Assembly: GCA_900766185.1 (NCBI GenBank)
Contig: CAAFUL010000097.1
Location: 6,950-70,949, forward strand
Reading direction: 5' to 3'
Length of the DNA: 64,000 bases
Origin: an uncultured Johnsonella sp.
Lineage (GTDB): Bacteria > Bacillota > Clostridia > Lachnospirales > Lachnospiraceae
In this document: positions 9,316-18,381 of the stretch, piece after piece
Layout: each line of letters begins with the position of its first letter
How positions within the stretch are numbered: the stretch's first letter is position 1
Translations under genes and position numbers: made by a program
Notes under the pieces: model-generated
Databases searched by the model: none
Seen by the model: only the letters and a program-made list of their open reading frames with translations
Told to the model about the DNA's origin: nothing

Positions 9316-11062
9316 GTCCTACCTCCGCATTATCAAAATCCGCCGAACTTTCAAGCTGTATATTAACTATATCCGCATAGATATCATTATTCTTAAGTAG
9401 ATTATCATGCGTATCGAAGGCGTCTACCCTTCCGTCCTTCAGTACAATGATTCTGTCCGCATCTTTTATGGAAGATATCCTTTGTGCTATTATTATCTTG
9501 GTACAATTTTTAAGATTATTCTTAAACCCTTGTCTTATCTTCTCATCCGTTGCAGTATCTACCGCACTGGTCGAATCATCAAGTATAAGTATCTTAGGGG
9601 ATTTAAGCAAGGCTCTGGCTATGCAAAGTCTTTGTCTTTGACCTCCCGAAAGGTTGGCACCTCCTTGCTCAAGCCAGGTATCATAACCTTTTTCAAATCC
9701 GTTTATAAACTCGTCCGCACAGGCTATCTGACAGGCTTTTTTACATTCTTCAAGGCTTGCGTCTTCCTTACCCCACCTTAGGTTTTCAAGTATGCTTCCT
9801 GAGAAAAGTACATTCTTTTGCAGTACTACGCTGACCTTATTTCTAAGTTCTTCCAAGTCATAATCTCTTACATCTATACCGCCTACCTTAATATCTCCCT
9901 CACTCACATCGTAAAGCCTGCTTATTAAAGATATAAGTGTACTTTTAGCACTTCCCGTACCGCCTATAATACCTATAGTTTCTCCTTCTTTTATGTGAAG
10001 ATCTATATCCTCAAGCACAGGTTTTCCCTTGCCCTGTGCGTAGGAAAAATATACATGGTTAAAGTCTATGCTGCCTTCTTTTACTTCTTTTACAGCAGCT
10101 TCTTTGCTCACAATATCCGGCTTTTCTTCTATAATCTCGGCTATTCTTCTGGCACTGGCTTCCGACATCGCCACCATAACTGAGATAAAAGAAAGAAATA
10201 AAAGGCTGGTAAGCATGGTCATTATATAGGTAAATAATGAAGTAAGCTCTCCGGTACTTAGCTCATTATTAACTATAAGTCTTGCACCGAAGTATGAAAG
10301 GGTTATTATAGCCGCAAATATACACAGATACATTGCAGGGTTGATTTTTGCCACATAATTTTCAGCCTTTACCGCAAGATTATATATAACACCTATAGAC
10401 TTCTCAAACTTTGAAATCTCCTTATCTTCTTGCACGAAGGACTTTACCACTCTTATACCTCTGATATTTTCCTGTATGTTGGCATTAAGTTCATCATACT
10501 TTCTAAAAACCTCTCCAAAAGCCTTACCTGCCTTTTTGATTACAAGCCCAAGTACAATTCCGAGGGCTATTAATGATACTAAAAATATTATTGAAAGTTT
10601 GGGGCTTATAATAATCGCCATGATCATGGAGAAAAACATTAAAGCCGGCGCCCTCATCATCATTCTTATAACCATCTGGTAGGAATTTTGTATATTTGAA
10701 ACATCGGTGGTAAGCCTTGTAATAAGACCCGAGGTTGAATATCTGTCTATGTTTGAAAAAGAAAATTTTTGTATATTGATAAACATTGCAGCCCTTAGAT
10801 TGGCTGCAAAACCTGATGATGCCCTTGCTCCGTAAATTCCCGACATAATTCCGCAAATAAGTCCCAAAAGAGCCAAGGCAACCAAAATCATTCCATAATG
10901 AATTACCTTTGATATATCCGATTTTTGTATACCCAAGTCTATGATCTTTATCATGGTATAGGGTATCATAGTCTCAAGCAATACCTCAAGTAAGGTAAAT
11001 GTGGTGCAAATCACCGACTCCACCTTATATTTGCCGAGTTGTTTAAATAATGTTTTAAGCAT
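9308..11062 (-). CDS. ABC exporter, TMD-NBD half-transporter (degenerate-site subunit)
   Basis: Partner half of the heterodimeric exporter, 584 aa with six membrane helices then the NBD. Walker A reads GGTGSAKST, with Ala where GxGK is usual. The signature is canonical NLSGGQRQR, but Walker B ends ILILDDSTSAVD, so the catalytic Glu is Asp. IAQRISS replaces the H-loop His with Gln. This combination marks the non-hydrolysing site of asymmetric exporters. It overlaps the glycosyltransferase stop by 8 bp and the next subunit by 8 bp, so all three are translationally coupled. Confidence 0.92.
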   Translation of the reverse strand: MLKTLFKQLGKYKVESVICTTFTLLEVLLETMIPYTMIKIIDLGIQKSDISKVIHYGMILVALALLGLICGIMSGIYGARASSGFAANLRAAMFINIQKFSFSNIDRYSTSGLITRLTTDVSNIQNSYQMVIRMMMRAPALMFFSMIMAIIISPKLSIIFLVSLIALGIVLGLVIKKAGKAFGEVFRKYDELNANIQENIRGIRVVKSFVQEDKEISKFEKSIGVIYNLAVKAENYVAKINPAMYLCIFAAIITLSYFGARLIVNNELSTGELTSLFTYIMTMLTSLLFLSFISVMVAMSEASARRIAEIIEEKPDIVSKEAAVKEVKEGSIDFNHVYFSYAQGKGKPVLEDIDLHIKEGETIGIIGGTGSAKSTLISLISRLYDVSEGDIKVGGIDVRDYDLEELRNKVSVVLQKNVLFSGSILENLRWGKEDASLEECKKACQIACADEFINGFEKGYDTWLEQGGANLSGGQRQRLCIARALLKSPKILILDDSTSAVDTATDEKIRQGFKNNLKNCTKIIIAQRISSIKDADRIIVLKDGRVDAFDTHDNLLKNNDIYADIVNIQLESSADFDNAEVGHE

Positions 11063-12281
11063 TTGCTAACCTCTTTATATCTGAATCAACCTTATGCACT
11101 ATCCCCTCCCAAGAGTGTTCCCTTATCATTTCCATAATTTCTTCGGATACCGTCTCTTTGCTTTTAATACTTTCTATTTGTGAGGATATTTCTTTAACCA
11201 GGTCTTTTATAAATTTGGGCTTATCTTCCTCAACAGCCTTATCCACATCATAAAGCCTCGGAAGACTAACATACTTAATAAGTCCTGAAGTATTTATTTT
11301 TTCACCTAAAAGATAGATAAGTCCCTCTATAGGAGTGGTAACAACCCTCATACCGCAGGCAAGGGCTTCTATATTGACAAGTCCCAGACCCTCGTAATAT
11401 GACGGCAGCACAAAAATATCCATAGACCTCATTAAATCTGCCAATTTATTTTGCGGCATGGTTGAATGTATATGCATATTAGTAGCATATTCGCTAAGCT
11501 TTGAAAGCTCCTCTTTCTGCTCTTTATCACAGTTTCCCACTATATGAAATTCCAAACCTTCATACTTTTCATTGAGTCTCGGAAATGCCTGTACCAGCTC
11601 GTAAATCCCCTTGGAAGGTGATATCTTACCCACATAAAGAAGCCTTATAATATCATCCTCTTTTTTAGTGTCGCTTTGATAAAAAATGTCCTGTCTGAAA
11701 CCTCCGCCGTATACTTTAAGTCTGTCTTTAGCTATACCTATTTTATTTACTATACTGTTGGCATCATTTAATGACACACAGATGCACTCGTCTGCTTCTT
11801 TTATGTGCGGCATATATTTTTCTAAAATCCAAGGATTTTTCATAAGCTGTCTTACATCGGTGCTGTGGGATAAAGTTATAATCTTTTTATCAGCAAAAAC
11901 TTCGCATACTAAAGAACTCAGAATAAAAACATGGTGTGCTATAATAATATCAGGATCAAAGTCCTTTTTTATATGCAGTAACTTTTCTTTGAAGTTATTG
12001 ATCCACACTTCATAATCATGTTCACTCATTTTAGAATATACAGTAGAATCATAGGGCATTTCATCACTCATTCCGGCTATGGGAAAAGGAATGTCTTTAG
12101 ACTTGAACTTAAGTTCATATTTTTTTATGTTTTCAGCCGGATCAAAACTAAAATCATCCTGTACCGCATATAAAGCGGCATTTTCATGCCCTAATTTATT
12201 AAGACCGTCTATCAATACCGAAAAATAAATACCGCTGCCGGTCATAGCCGGCAGCTGAGCCAAGGTATGCAGTATCTTCAT
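11055..12281 (-). CDS. GT4-family glycosyltransferase
   Basis: Retaining GT-B glycosyltransferase of 408 aa. The N-terminus has the glycine-rich acceptor-domain loop (TGSGIYFSVLIDGL). The C-terminal donor domain has RLLYVGKISPSKGIYEL and the E-x7-E motif EGLGLVNIEALACG. No signal peptide or membrane span is visible, so it is cytoplasmic or peripheral. I chose the ATG at 12281 (MKILHTL) because AAGGAG lies 8 nt upstream. Its tight overlap with the exporter pair suggests the exporter may handle a glycosylated lipid, peptide or other product, but that is inference; acceptor and donor sugar are unknown. Confidence 0.88.
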   Translation of the reverse strand: MKILHTLAQLPAMTGSGIYFSVLIDGLNKLGHENAALYAVQDDFSFDPAENIKKYELKFKSKDIPFPIAGMSDEMPYDSTVYSKMSEHDYEVWINNFKEKLLHIKKDFDPDIIIAHHVFILSSLVCEVFADKKIITLSHSTDVRQLMKNPWILEKYMPHIKEADECICVSLNDANSIVNKIGIAKDRLKVYGGGFRQDIFYQSDTKKEDDIIRLLYVGKISPSKGIYELVQAFPRLNEKYEGLEFHIVGNCDKEQKEELSKLSEYATNMHIHSTMPQNKLADLMRSMDIFVLPSYYEGLGLVNIEALACGMRVVTTPIEGLIYLLGEKINTSGLIKYVSLPRLYDVDKAVEEDKPKFIKDLVKEISSQIESIKSKETVSEEIMEMIREHSWEGIVHKVDSDIKRLANA

Positions 12282-12296
12282 AAGCAAAACTCCTTA

Positions 12297-12590
12297 TCAA
12301 CTTACAAAATCCGCACAAACACGATTTTCAACATAGGGCTTTATAAAGGTTTCCGCAACATATACATGCTTAGGATTTTTAGCGTAACTGTGTAGATCTT
12401 CCATGCTTTCAAATTCGCTCACTAAAATCACATCATGTGTACTGCCCTCTTCCAAGTCCGTATAAAACACCAGAGACTTGATTTCCTTTATTTCTTTGCT
12501 TAAAGCTTCCAGATTCTCCTTCATTGCCTTTTTTATATCGGCATTATTATGCTCTTCTTTTACCTTCCACATTACTATATGCTTTACCAT
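12297..12590 (-). CDS. DABB (stress-responsive alpha/beta-barrel) domain protein
   Basis: Small 97-aa protein beginning MVKHIVMWKVKEEH and containing VSEFESMEDLHSYAKNPKH, the typical dimeric alpha/beta-barrel (Dabb) pattern. Members are ferredoxin-like dimers; some are enzymes and most are uncharacterised. I took the ATG at 12590, preceded by GGAGG, rather than an upstream in-frame codon. It lies 15 nt before the glycosyltransferase and is probably first in the exporter operon. No specific function can be assigned. Confidence 0.8.
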   Translation of the reverse strand: MVKHIVMWKVKEEHNNADIKKAMKENLEALSKEIKEIKSLVFYTDLEEGSTHDVILVSEFESMEDLHSYAKNPKHVYVAETFIKPYVENRVCADFVS

Positions 12591-12641
12591 AAAAAACCTC
12601 CATCTTTTATAAAAAATCATGTTAAAAAGTTATAGTTTAAA

Positions 12642-12668
12642 GGCTGTCGCAACATTTATACGACAGCC
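12642..12668 (-). terminator. terminator after tsf
   Basis: Perfect 8-bp stem GGCTGTCG/CGACAGCC with an 11-nt loop sits just downstream of the tsf stop. Minus-strand transcripts continue with UUUAAACU, a short U-run; the plus strand also has UUUUGU. This separates rpsB-tsf from the exporter operon. Confidence 0.7.
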
Positions 12669-12675
12669 TTTTGTA

Positions 12676-13617
12676 TTATACACCCATTTGTTTTGCTACT
12701 TCTGCAGCGAAGTCCTCACTCTTCTTTTCAAGTCCTTCACCTGTTTCAAAACGAATAAATCCTTTTATCTTTATATTAGCTGAATTTGCCTTAGCAACTT
12801 CTTCCACATACTGAGCCACGCTCTGCTTTCCGTCCTCAGCCCTTACATAGGTCTGGTCAAGTAAGCATATTTCCTTAAGCTCTTTTTTAATACGCCCGTT
12901 TACCATGCCTTCGATAACATTATCCGGTTTACTTGCTTCCTTAGGATCGTTCTGAATCTGCGCAAGAAGTATCTCCTTCTCCTTTGCTATATAATCAGCA
13001 CTAACCTCAGTTGAAGAAGTGTATAAAGGCTTAAGAGCCGCTACCTGCATAGCTATGTTCTTGCCCATTTCAGTTATAGCATCTGACTTCTTGTCAGTTT
13101 CTATATCTATAAGAACTCCGATCTTACCGCCTGCATGTATGTAAGATACTACAAGTCCGTTCTCCTCATGGATCTTCTCAAAACGACGAATATTCATGTT
13201 CTCGCCGATTATTGATATCATGCTTGAAAGCTTCTCTTTTACTGTAAGACTTTCATCAAGTAACCACTTTTCATCTAAAAATGCTTCCATATCAGTTGCC
13301 TTAGACTCAAGTGCCTGCTTTGCAACTTCCGCAACATAAGACTTGAATGTATCATTCTTTGCCACGAAGTCGGTCTCTGCATTAACCTCAACAATAACGG
13401 CATCATGTCCACACTCGCATACAAGTGTCTCTACGATACCTTCGGCAGCTATACGACCTGCCTTCTTAACCGCTCCGGCTAAGCCCTTTTCTCTTAAAAA
13501 TTCAACAGCCTTATCTATATCTCCTGAAGTCTCTTGAAGCGCCTTCTTACAATCCATCATACCTGCACCGGTGATCTCTCTAAGCTCTTTAACCAGTGCT
13601 GCTGTAACCTCTGCCAT
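12676..13617 (-). CDS. tsf: translation elongation factor Ts
   Basis: Nucleotide exchange factor for EF-Tu. The N-terminal UBA-like helix block LVKELREITGAGMMDCKKALQ is followed by TDFVAKNDTF, the Tu-binding region, and two core subdomains. At 313 aa it is close to the usual length. It follows rpsB by 40 nt in the classic rpsB-tsf arrangement and ends at a hairpin terminator, so here the pair is transcriptionally separate from pyrH-frr. Confidence 0.97.
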   Translation of the reverse strand: MAEVTAALVKELREITGAGMMDCKKALQETSGDIDKAVEFLREKGLAGAVKKAGRIAAEGIVETLVCECGHDAVIVEVNAETDFVAKNDTFKSYVAEVAKQALESKATDMEAFLDEKWLLDESLTVKEKLSSMISIIGENMNIRRFEKIHEENGLVVSYIHAGGKIGVLIDIETDKKSDAITEMGKNIAMQVAALKPLYTSSTEVSADYIAKEKEILLAQIQNDPKEASKPDNVIEGMVNGRIKKELKEICLLDQTYVRAEDGKQSVAQYVEEVAKANSANIKIKGFIRFETGEGLEKKSEDFAAEVAKQMGV

Positions 13618-13657
13618 TGACCTACCTCCAAATATTTAATTTATATTGATTTTCTGA

Positions 13658-14413
13658 TTATTCTTCTGTCTGCTCTGCTGCTTCAAGCTCTGCATCTGCT
13701 GCCTGTGATTCAAGCTCTTCTGTGCTTGCTGCACCCTGATTAGCCTCTATAACCGCATCTGCCATGCTTGCAACTATAAGTCTTACCGCTCTTATAGCGT
13801 CATCATTTCCGGGGATTATGTAATCAAGTTCTTCAGGATCTGAGTTTGTATCAGCTATACCTATAAGCTTTATACCGAGTGTATGAGCTTCCTGTACACA
13901 AATCTTCTCTTTCTTAGGATCTACTACGAATATAGCATCTGGAAGCTTCTTCATATCCTTGATACCGCCTAAGTTCTTCTCAAGCTTCTCCCACTCTTTC
14001 TTAAGCTGGATAACTTCTTTTTTAGGAAGTACATCAAAGGTTCCGTCCTGGCTCATCTCTTCAATCTTTTGTAATCTCTTAATACGAAGCTGGATCGTCT
14101 TGAAGTTGGTAAGCATACCGCCAAGCCATCTCTCGTTAACATAGTACATACCGCAACGCTGTGCTTCTTCCTTAATAGCATCCTGAGCCTGCTTCTTTGT
14201 ACCTACGAAAAGTATACTTCCACCTTCAGCTACTACATCTGCTATAGCCTTGTATGCGGTGTCAACCATACCTACACTCTTTTGTAAGTCTATGATATGG
14301 ATACCGTTTCTCTCGGTGTAAATGTATGGAGCCATCTTAGGATTCCATCTTCTGGTTTGATGTCCGAAATGAACACCGGCTTCTAACAATTGCTTCATTG
14401 ATATAACGCTCAT
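13658..14413 (-). CDS. rpsB: 30S ribosomal protein S2
   Basis: S2 of the small ribosomal subunit, 251 aa. Recognised by [22 protein letters not shown] at the start, then [27 protein letters not shown], and LTNFKTI. An acidic Glu/Ala-rich tail is typical of clostridial S2. The start is the ATG at 14413 with AAAAGGAG just upstream; an in-frame extension to 14542 overlaps the promoter and is not coding. It is transcribed from its own strong promoter through a leader of about 100 nt with a hairpin. Confidence 0.97.
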   Translation of the reverse strand: MSVISMKQLLEAGVHFGHQTRRWNPKMAPYIYTERNGIHIIDLQKSVGMVDTAYKAIADVVAEGGSILFVGTKKQAQDAIKEEAQRCGMYYVNERWLGGMLTNFKTIQLRIKRLQKIEEMSQDGTFDVLPKKEVIQLKKEWEKLEKNLGGIKDMKKLPDAIFVVDPKKEKICVQEAHTLGIKLIGIADTNSDPEELDYIIPGNDDAIRAVRLIVASMADAVIEANQGAASTEELESQAADAELEAAEQTEE

Positions 14414-14452
14414 ATTTTTTCTCCTTTTGGTTATACTTCCGCCTATCTTAAA

Positions 14453-14484
14453 TATGGGAGTACTCTTTAAGCACCTCTCCCATA
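14453..14484 (-). promoter_or_regulatory. rpsB leader hairpin
   Basis: A perfect 8-bp stem TATGGGAG/CTCCCATA with a 16-nt loop sits in the rpsB 5' leader, between promoter and ribosome site. It could be an autoregulatory S2-binding element, as some rpsB leaders are, but I do not recognise a known leader class. Confidence 0.45.
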
Positions 14485-14513
14485 AGGAATAAGCGTGTTT
14501 TTTTAACCGGACT

Positions 14514-14542
14514 ATTGTACTATAAAAAAGTATATATTTCAA
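14514..14542 (-). promoter_or_regulatory. promoter of rpsB-tsf
   Basis: TTGAAA (14537-14542) and TACAAT (14514-14519) are spaced by exactly 17 nt on the minus strand. This is one of the best sigma-A-type promoters in the window, as expected for a ribosomal protein gene. Confidence 0.8.
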
Positions 14543-14580
14543 TAGTTTTTGAAAGTATTGAAATTAGAATTGTAAAATAA

Positions 14581-14676
14581 AGTTACAATTCAGGTAACTC
14601 ATTCATCTTTATCAAAACAACCTAAAAATCTTTAATCTCATTTATAAATTAGACGAAGATGAATATTGGCAGTAAC
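14581..14676 (-). repeat. palindromic interspersed element, copy A (short form)
   Basis: Termini GTTACAATTCAGG and GGCAGTAAC enclose one hairpin whose arms are ATTCATCTT and AAGATGAAT. The interior matches the reverse complement of the second hairpin of copy C (25686-25869), so this copy is inverted and lacks the first hairpin. It lies between the LRR gene stop and the rpsB promoter. No flanking direct repeat is evident. Confidence 0.75.
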
Positions 14677-14687
14677 CTTTGGAACAC

Positions 14688-16637
14688 TTACTTTAACACT
14701 GTTACAGTATCGTTAAGTAAGCTTACATTAGCTATCTGGTTCTTCGGGCATACCACTACTTTTAAGTTAGTTAAGTCAACAAGTGGCGATATATCCTGTA
14801 CATAATTATCACTGATATCAATATAACCTAAATCAGGCATAGATTGCACAAAACTCAGATCTGAGATTCCCTGAGTTCTAAGCGTCAGTCTTTCCAAGGC
14901 AGTGAATTTATTAAGTATCTCAGGTATATCTCCTATTTTAATCTCTCTCCTGTCATCCAAAGAGTCCTTATACATATATTTTATCTCATAGAGATTTAAT
15001 TCTTTCAAGTGTGGATTATCAACTATGTTTTCCGGACTTATATAAACGGCATTTTCAGTATCAATATCTATACTATCAAGTGAAGGAAGATTTAACAAAG
15101 GACTTATGTCGCTATAAGCACCTATTTGCATTTTTACTGATTTTAAATTAGTAAGTTTTTCTATTCCTGCAAAATCTCCGACATTTCCGTCTCCATATAA
15201 ATTAAGCTTTGATAAAGCGCTCATATTTGCAAGGTTTTCCATATTTATTTCATGTGCCAAACTTACATCAATACTAAGTTCTTCAAGCTGAGTATTATTC
15301 GTAACTTTGTCCAGTAAGTTATCGCTTACACTAACTTTTTTCAGATTGCCGAGTGATGAAAATTCAGGTATATTCATGCTTTGTTCTACATAATATAAGT
15401 TGATTTCAAGCTCGCTAAGTTCAGACATTGTAAGTAAACTTGTGTAGTCCTTAAGTTTCTCGTTATCTTTAAGTATCAAAGTTTTAATAGGCTTATCTGC
15501 AAGCACCTCTATGCTGTTAATATCGGAACCGTCCACATAAAGATAGATTAAATCAGACATATTTTTTACAAAATCTATGCTCTTAAGACCGTCCGCATTA
15601 TTTAATATTAGGCTTTCAAGTTGCGGCATACCATACAGTACCGAGTAATCACTAAATGTAGTACTTCCTGCAAGTTCCAGTTTTTTTAGACCTACAAGGC
15701 TTGAAAGGTAAGAATTATCCCTAACTATCGGTATTGCAAGGCTTTCCAGCTTATCAAGCTTGGAAAGACTGCTTAGCACTTTAATATCCAAATCATCATC
15801 CACATAATAGAAAGTAAGCTTTTCCAAATTACTGAACTTATCAACAAACTCCTCCATATCAAAACCCTCATATATGTTTATGGAAAGTTCCTTTATCTGC
15901 TTTGTATCGGCAAACATATTTTCGAGTTCTTCCAAATATGTAAAACTATTAGAAGCAAAACTTTCAAGCTTAGTCAGATTAGATAAGGTAGCACTGTCAC
16001 CGACAGTATATCCGTACTCTTTATTAAGATCTCCTACCCTGCTTATATCAAGGCTTTGCAAATTGCTAAAGCATTGGAAGTCTTCAAAATCAACGGAAGT
16101 ATCATTGATAAGTTCTTTGGAAATATTCACCTCGCCGCTAGATCCGTCATCAAGCTCATATAAAATATTGCACTTTTTATCAAAACCGCTGATTCCAAAG
16201 GAGTCTGTAAACTTAATTGATTTTATTTTCTCATATTCATCCGAACCGATATTTTCTATAGGCTTTTGAAACACCAATTCCATGAACTTAACCATAGTCT
16301 CGGAATTGACCTCTGTCCTTGGAGTAAAGACTTCTTCTTCAGAAACTTCTGCATTATTCCGGTTAGATATACTTGTAATATATATTTTTGCAGCAAAAAA
16401 CAAGATTGTCATAACAGCACCAACTATTACTATAATTCTATACAAATTCCCCAGATTATGTACCGTAGTTTGAGGTGTAGCCATATTGTAGTTATTAATA
16501 GTCGTATTAATAATTACCTTTTCATCTTTTCTTTCAGCATAAATGCCCGTACCGCAATACGGGCAACGAGCCATCCCTTCTTTAGCCACTTCTATATCAG
16601 CCTTGCAACTCGGACATTTTATTTTAACAACTTCCAT
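14688..16637 (-). CDS. zinc-ribbon, membrane-anchored leucine-rich-repeat protein (large paralogue)
   Basis: 649-aa protein of unknown function. In order: an N-terminal zinc ribbon (CPSC...CPYCG, about residues 6-30), a linker with TTINNYN, one hydrophobic span at about residues 66-90, then about 500 residues of internalin-like LRRs with LxxLxLxxN and ISPLxxLxxL spacing. Topology predicts a cytoplasmic zinc ribbon and extracellular LRRs. The start is the ATG at 16637; a TTG at 16652 would sit inside the GGAG ribosome site. It is 17 nt downstream of a shorter paralogue with the same domain order. LRRs suggest protein binding, but no ligand can be named. Confidence 0.82.
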   Translation of the reverse strand: MEVVKIKCPSCKADIEVAKEGMARCPYCGTGIYAERKDEKVIINTTINNYNMATPQTTVHNLGNLYRIIVIVGAVMTILFFAAKIYITSISNRNNAEVSEEEVFTPRTEVNSETMVKFMELVFQKPIENIGSDEYEKIKSIKFTDSFGISGFDKKCNILYELDDGSSGEVNISKELINDTSVDFEDFQCFSNLQSLDISRVGDLNKEYGYTVGDSATLSNLTKLESFASNSFTYLEELENMFADTKQIKELSINIYEGFDMEEFVDKFSNLEKLTFYYVDDDLDIKVLSSLSKLDKLESLAIPIVRDNSYLSSLVGLKKLELAGSTTFSDYSVLYGMPQLESLILNNADGLKSIDFVKNMSDLIYLYVDGSDINSIEVLADKPIKTLILKDNEKLKDYTSLLTMSELSELEINLYYVEQSMNIPEFSSLGNLKKVSVSDNLLDKVTNNTQLEELSIDVSLAHEINMENLANMSALSKLNLYGDGNVGDFAGIEKLTNLKSVKMQIGAYSDISPLLNLPSLDSIDIDTENAVYISPENIVDNPHLKELNLYEIKYMYKDSLDDRREIKIGDIPEILNKFTALERLTLRTQGISDLSFVQSMPDLGYIDISDNYVQDISPLVDLTNLKVVVCPKNQIANVSLLNDTVTVLK

Positions 16638-16654
16638 TTTTATGAACTCCAAAA

Positions 16655-17446
16655 TTATTTAGTTTCTCCGTTAACATTAATATCGGTTAAGAACTTATGC
16701 TGACTAAAATCCGGTATCAGAGCACCTTGAGTGGTTGTCAGCTTAAGTTTTTTCAGTGAAGGCAAGTTATCCAGAAAAGTATAGTCGGATAGCTCTTCAT
16801 TATTTTCCAAAACAAGTTCCGTAATTGATAAATTATCTTCAAGTATTGATAAATCATCGATTCTGCTGCCTTCTATATTCAAATACTGTAAATTAACTAA
16901 GCTTGATAAAAAGCCAATATCTTCAAGCTCTTCGGCATTTCTGATAGTTAAGTTTTCTATGCTCGGCATATTATAAAGTACCGAGTAGTCGGTAATATTT
17001 GAAGCATCGGGTATGTTCAAAGTTTTTAAATTAACCATAAAACGCAAATCACTTATGTCACCTACCTCATCAGATACCTCATATTCAGAGGCTGTTATAT
17101 CCATCAAAGTATCAAAGTGGATGTTTGATTGTAGATCCTCATCAACAATTTCATAGCTAGGAATCTGTGATGTAATTACAACCATCACTATAACAAAGAT
17201 AATTCCAAATACAGCTATCGCAAGCAATTTATTATAAAGTTTATTCCCTTCTTCATCAAACTTTGAATTAAACTCTCTTGTCTCTTCCTTATAATTATAA
17301 TTATTGATAATTGTATTATGCACAGCAGGTGCTTTCTCAGACTCTGCATAAAGTACCTGACCGCAATACTTACATTTGACCGCACCTTCTTCAAACACCT
17401 CAACACTTGCCCCACAATTGGGACACTTCATAGCGCTAAGTTTCAA
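16655..17446 (-). CDS. zinc-ribbon, membrane-anchored leucine-rich-repeat protein (small paralogue)
   Basis: 263-aa paralogue of the downstream gene. It has a zinc ribbon CPNCG...CKYCG (about residues 8-31), the shared TIINNYN linker, one membrane segment at about residues 74-92, and about five LRRs with the phrase DYSVLYNMPSIENL, echoed in the larger protein. The start is TTG at 17446, supported by GGAGG 8 nt upstream; the ATG at 17431 is too far from it. It begins 35 nt after the codY stop with no clear terminator, so it may be co-transcribed with codY. The pair looks like a tandem duplication that diverged in LRR number. Confidence 0.8.
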   Translation of the reverse strand: MKLSAMKCPNCGASVEVFEEGAVKCKYCGQVLYAESEKAPAVHNTIINNYNYKEETREFNSKFDEEGNKLYNKLLAIAVFGIIFVIVMVVITSQIPSYEIVDEDLQSNIHFDTLMDITASEYEVSDEVGDISDLRFMVNLKTLNIPDASNITDYSVLYNMPSIENLTIRNAEELEDIGFLSSLVNLQYLNIEGSRIDDLSILEDNLSITELVLENNEELSDYTFLDNLPSLKKLKLTTTQGALIPDFSQHKFLTDINVNGETK

Positions 17447-17481
17447 AAATATTTCCTCCGATTATTCATGGAATATTTTTA

Positions 17482-18282
17482 TTACTTTTTTAGATTATTT
17501 CTTTTTTTCATATTCTTTTTAATAATTTCAAGTTCTTCATATACATAGTCATTAAGTATCTTTATATATGTTCCCCTCATACCTGATGAACGACTCTCTA
17601 TCACGCCTGCACTTTCAAACTTACGAAGAGCATTGACTATGACCGAGCGTGTTATGCCCACTTTGTCCGCAATCTTGCTTGCTACAAGTACACCTTCTCC
17701 GTCTTCCAATTCATCAAACACACAGGATATTGCCGTAAGTTCTGAGAAACTAAGTGTCGATATAGCAGACTTAACCACATGTCTGCTTCTTGCATCTTCT
17801 TCAATTTCTTCGTTAATAGATCTTGTAAGCTCCAAGCCTACAACAGTTGCACCGTATTCGCTAAGCACTATTTCATCCAAACCGTAGTTTTTATCCGTTC
17901 TGTATATAAATAAACTTCCAAGCCTTGTTCCTGCTATCTCTACAGGACAAACTATCGCCTTGAACCTTTCAACCTTATCCGGACTGAAACCAAGTATTTC
18001 CAGATTCAAATTCTCTTTTGTTGAAAGTATTGAAAGTATTCTTTCATTAAGCAGTTTATCTATAAACTCTCCGACTTCAACATCTATAAGTTCTCCGATA
18101 TTTTCTATTTTCCCATCTATATGCTGACCCAATATTTTTCCACGCTTGCTTGTTATCACAATATTTGAATCAAGTATCTCAGATAAAGTATCACACACAT
18201 CATTAAATAGTAATTTTTTCGAGCTGCTGCTGTGTAAAAGTCTGTTTATTTTTCTGGTTTTATCCAACAATTCTACGCCCAT
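17482..18282 (-). CDS. codY: GTP- and branched-chain-amino-acid-sensing repressor CodY
   Basis: Global nutrient regulator of low-GC Gram-positives. The N-terminal GAF domain (about residues 1-155) binds branched-chain amino acids, and the C-terminal winged helix binds DNA. The recognition region is ASKIADKVGITRSVIVNALRKFESAGVIESRSSGMRGTYIK, a near-signature CodY motif. Length is 266 aa against about 260 for the family. ATG 18282 is preceded by GGAGGGG. In related genomes codY directly follows topA; here about 1.9 kb of decayed accessory sequence separates them. Confidence 0.95.
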   Translation of the reverse strand: MGVELLDKTRKINRLLHSSSSKKLLFNDVCDTLSEILDSNIVITSKRGKILGQHIDGKIENIGELIDVEVGEFIDKLLNERILSILSTKENLNLEILGFSPDKVERFKAIVCPVEIAGTRLGSLFIYRTDKNYGLDEIVLSEYGATVVGLELTRSINEEIEEDARSRHVVKSAISTLSFSELTAISCVFDELEDGEGVLVASKIADKVGITRSVIVNALRKFESAGVIESRSSGMRGTYIKILNDYVYEELEIIKKNMKKRNNLKK

Positions 18283-18352
18283 GTCAATTCCCCTCCATCA
18301 TTGCCATTGTATAAACCTTATAAAATTTGTAATTTATTTCAGTTACTATGCT

Positions 18353-18381
18353 AAGATACCATAAGTAGGCAATATAGACAA
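18353..18381 (-). promoter_or_regulatory. promoter of codY
   Basis: TTGTCT (18376-18381), a 17-nt spacer and extended -10 TGGTATCTT (hexamer 18353-18358) on the minus strand. The leader is about 65 nt. The rest of 18283-18852 is AT-rich and I see no gene in it. Confidence 0.6.
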
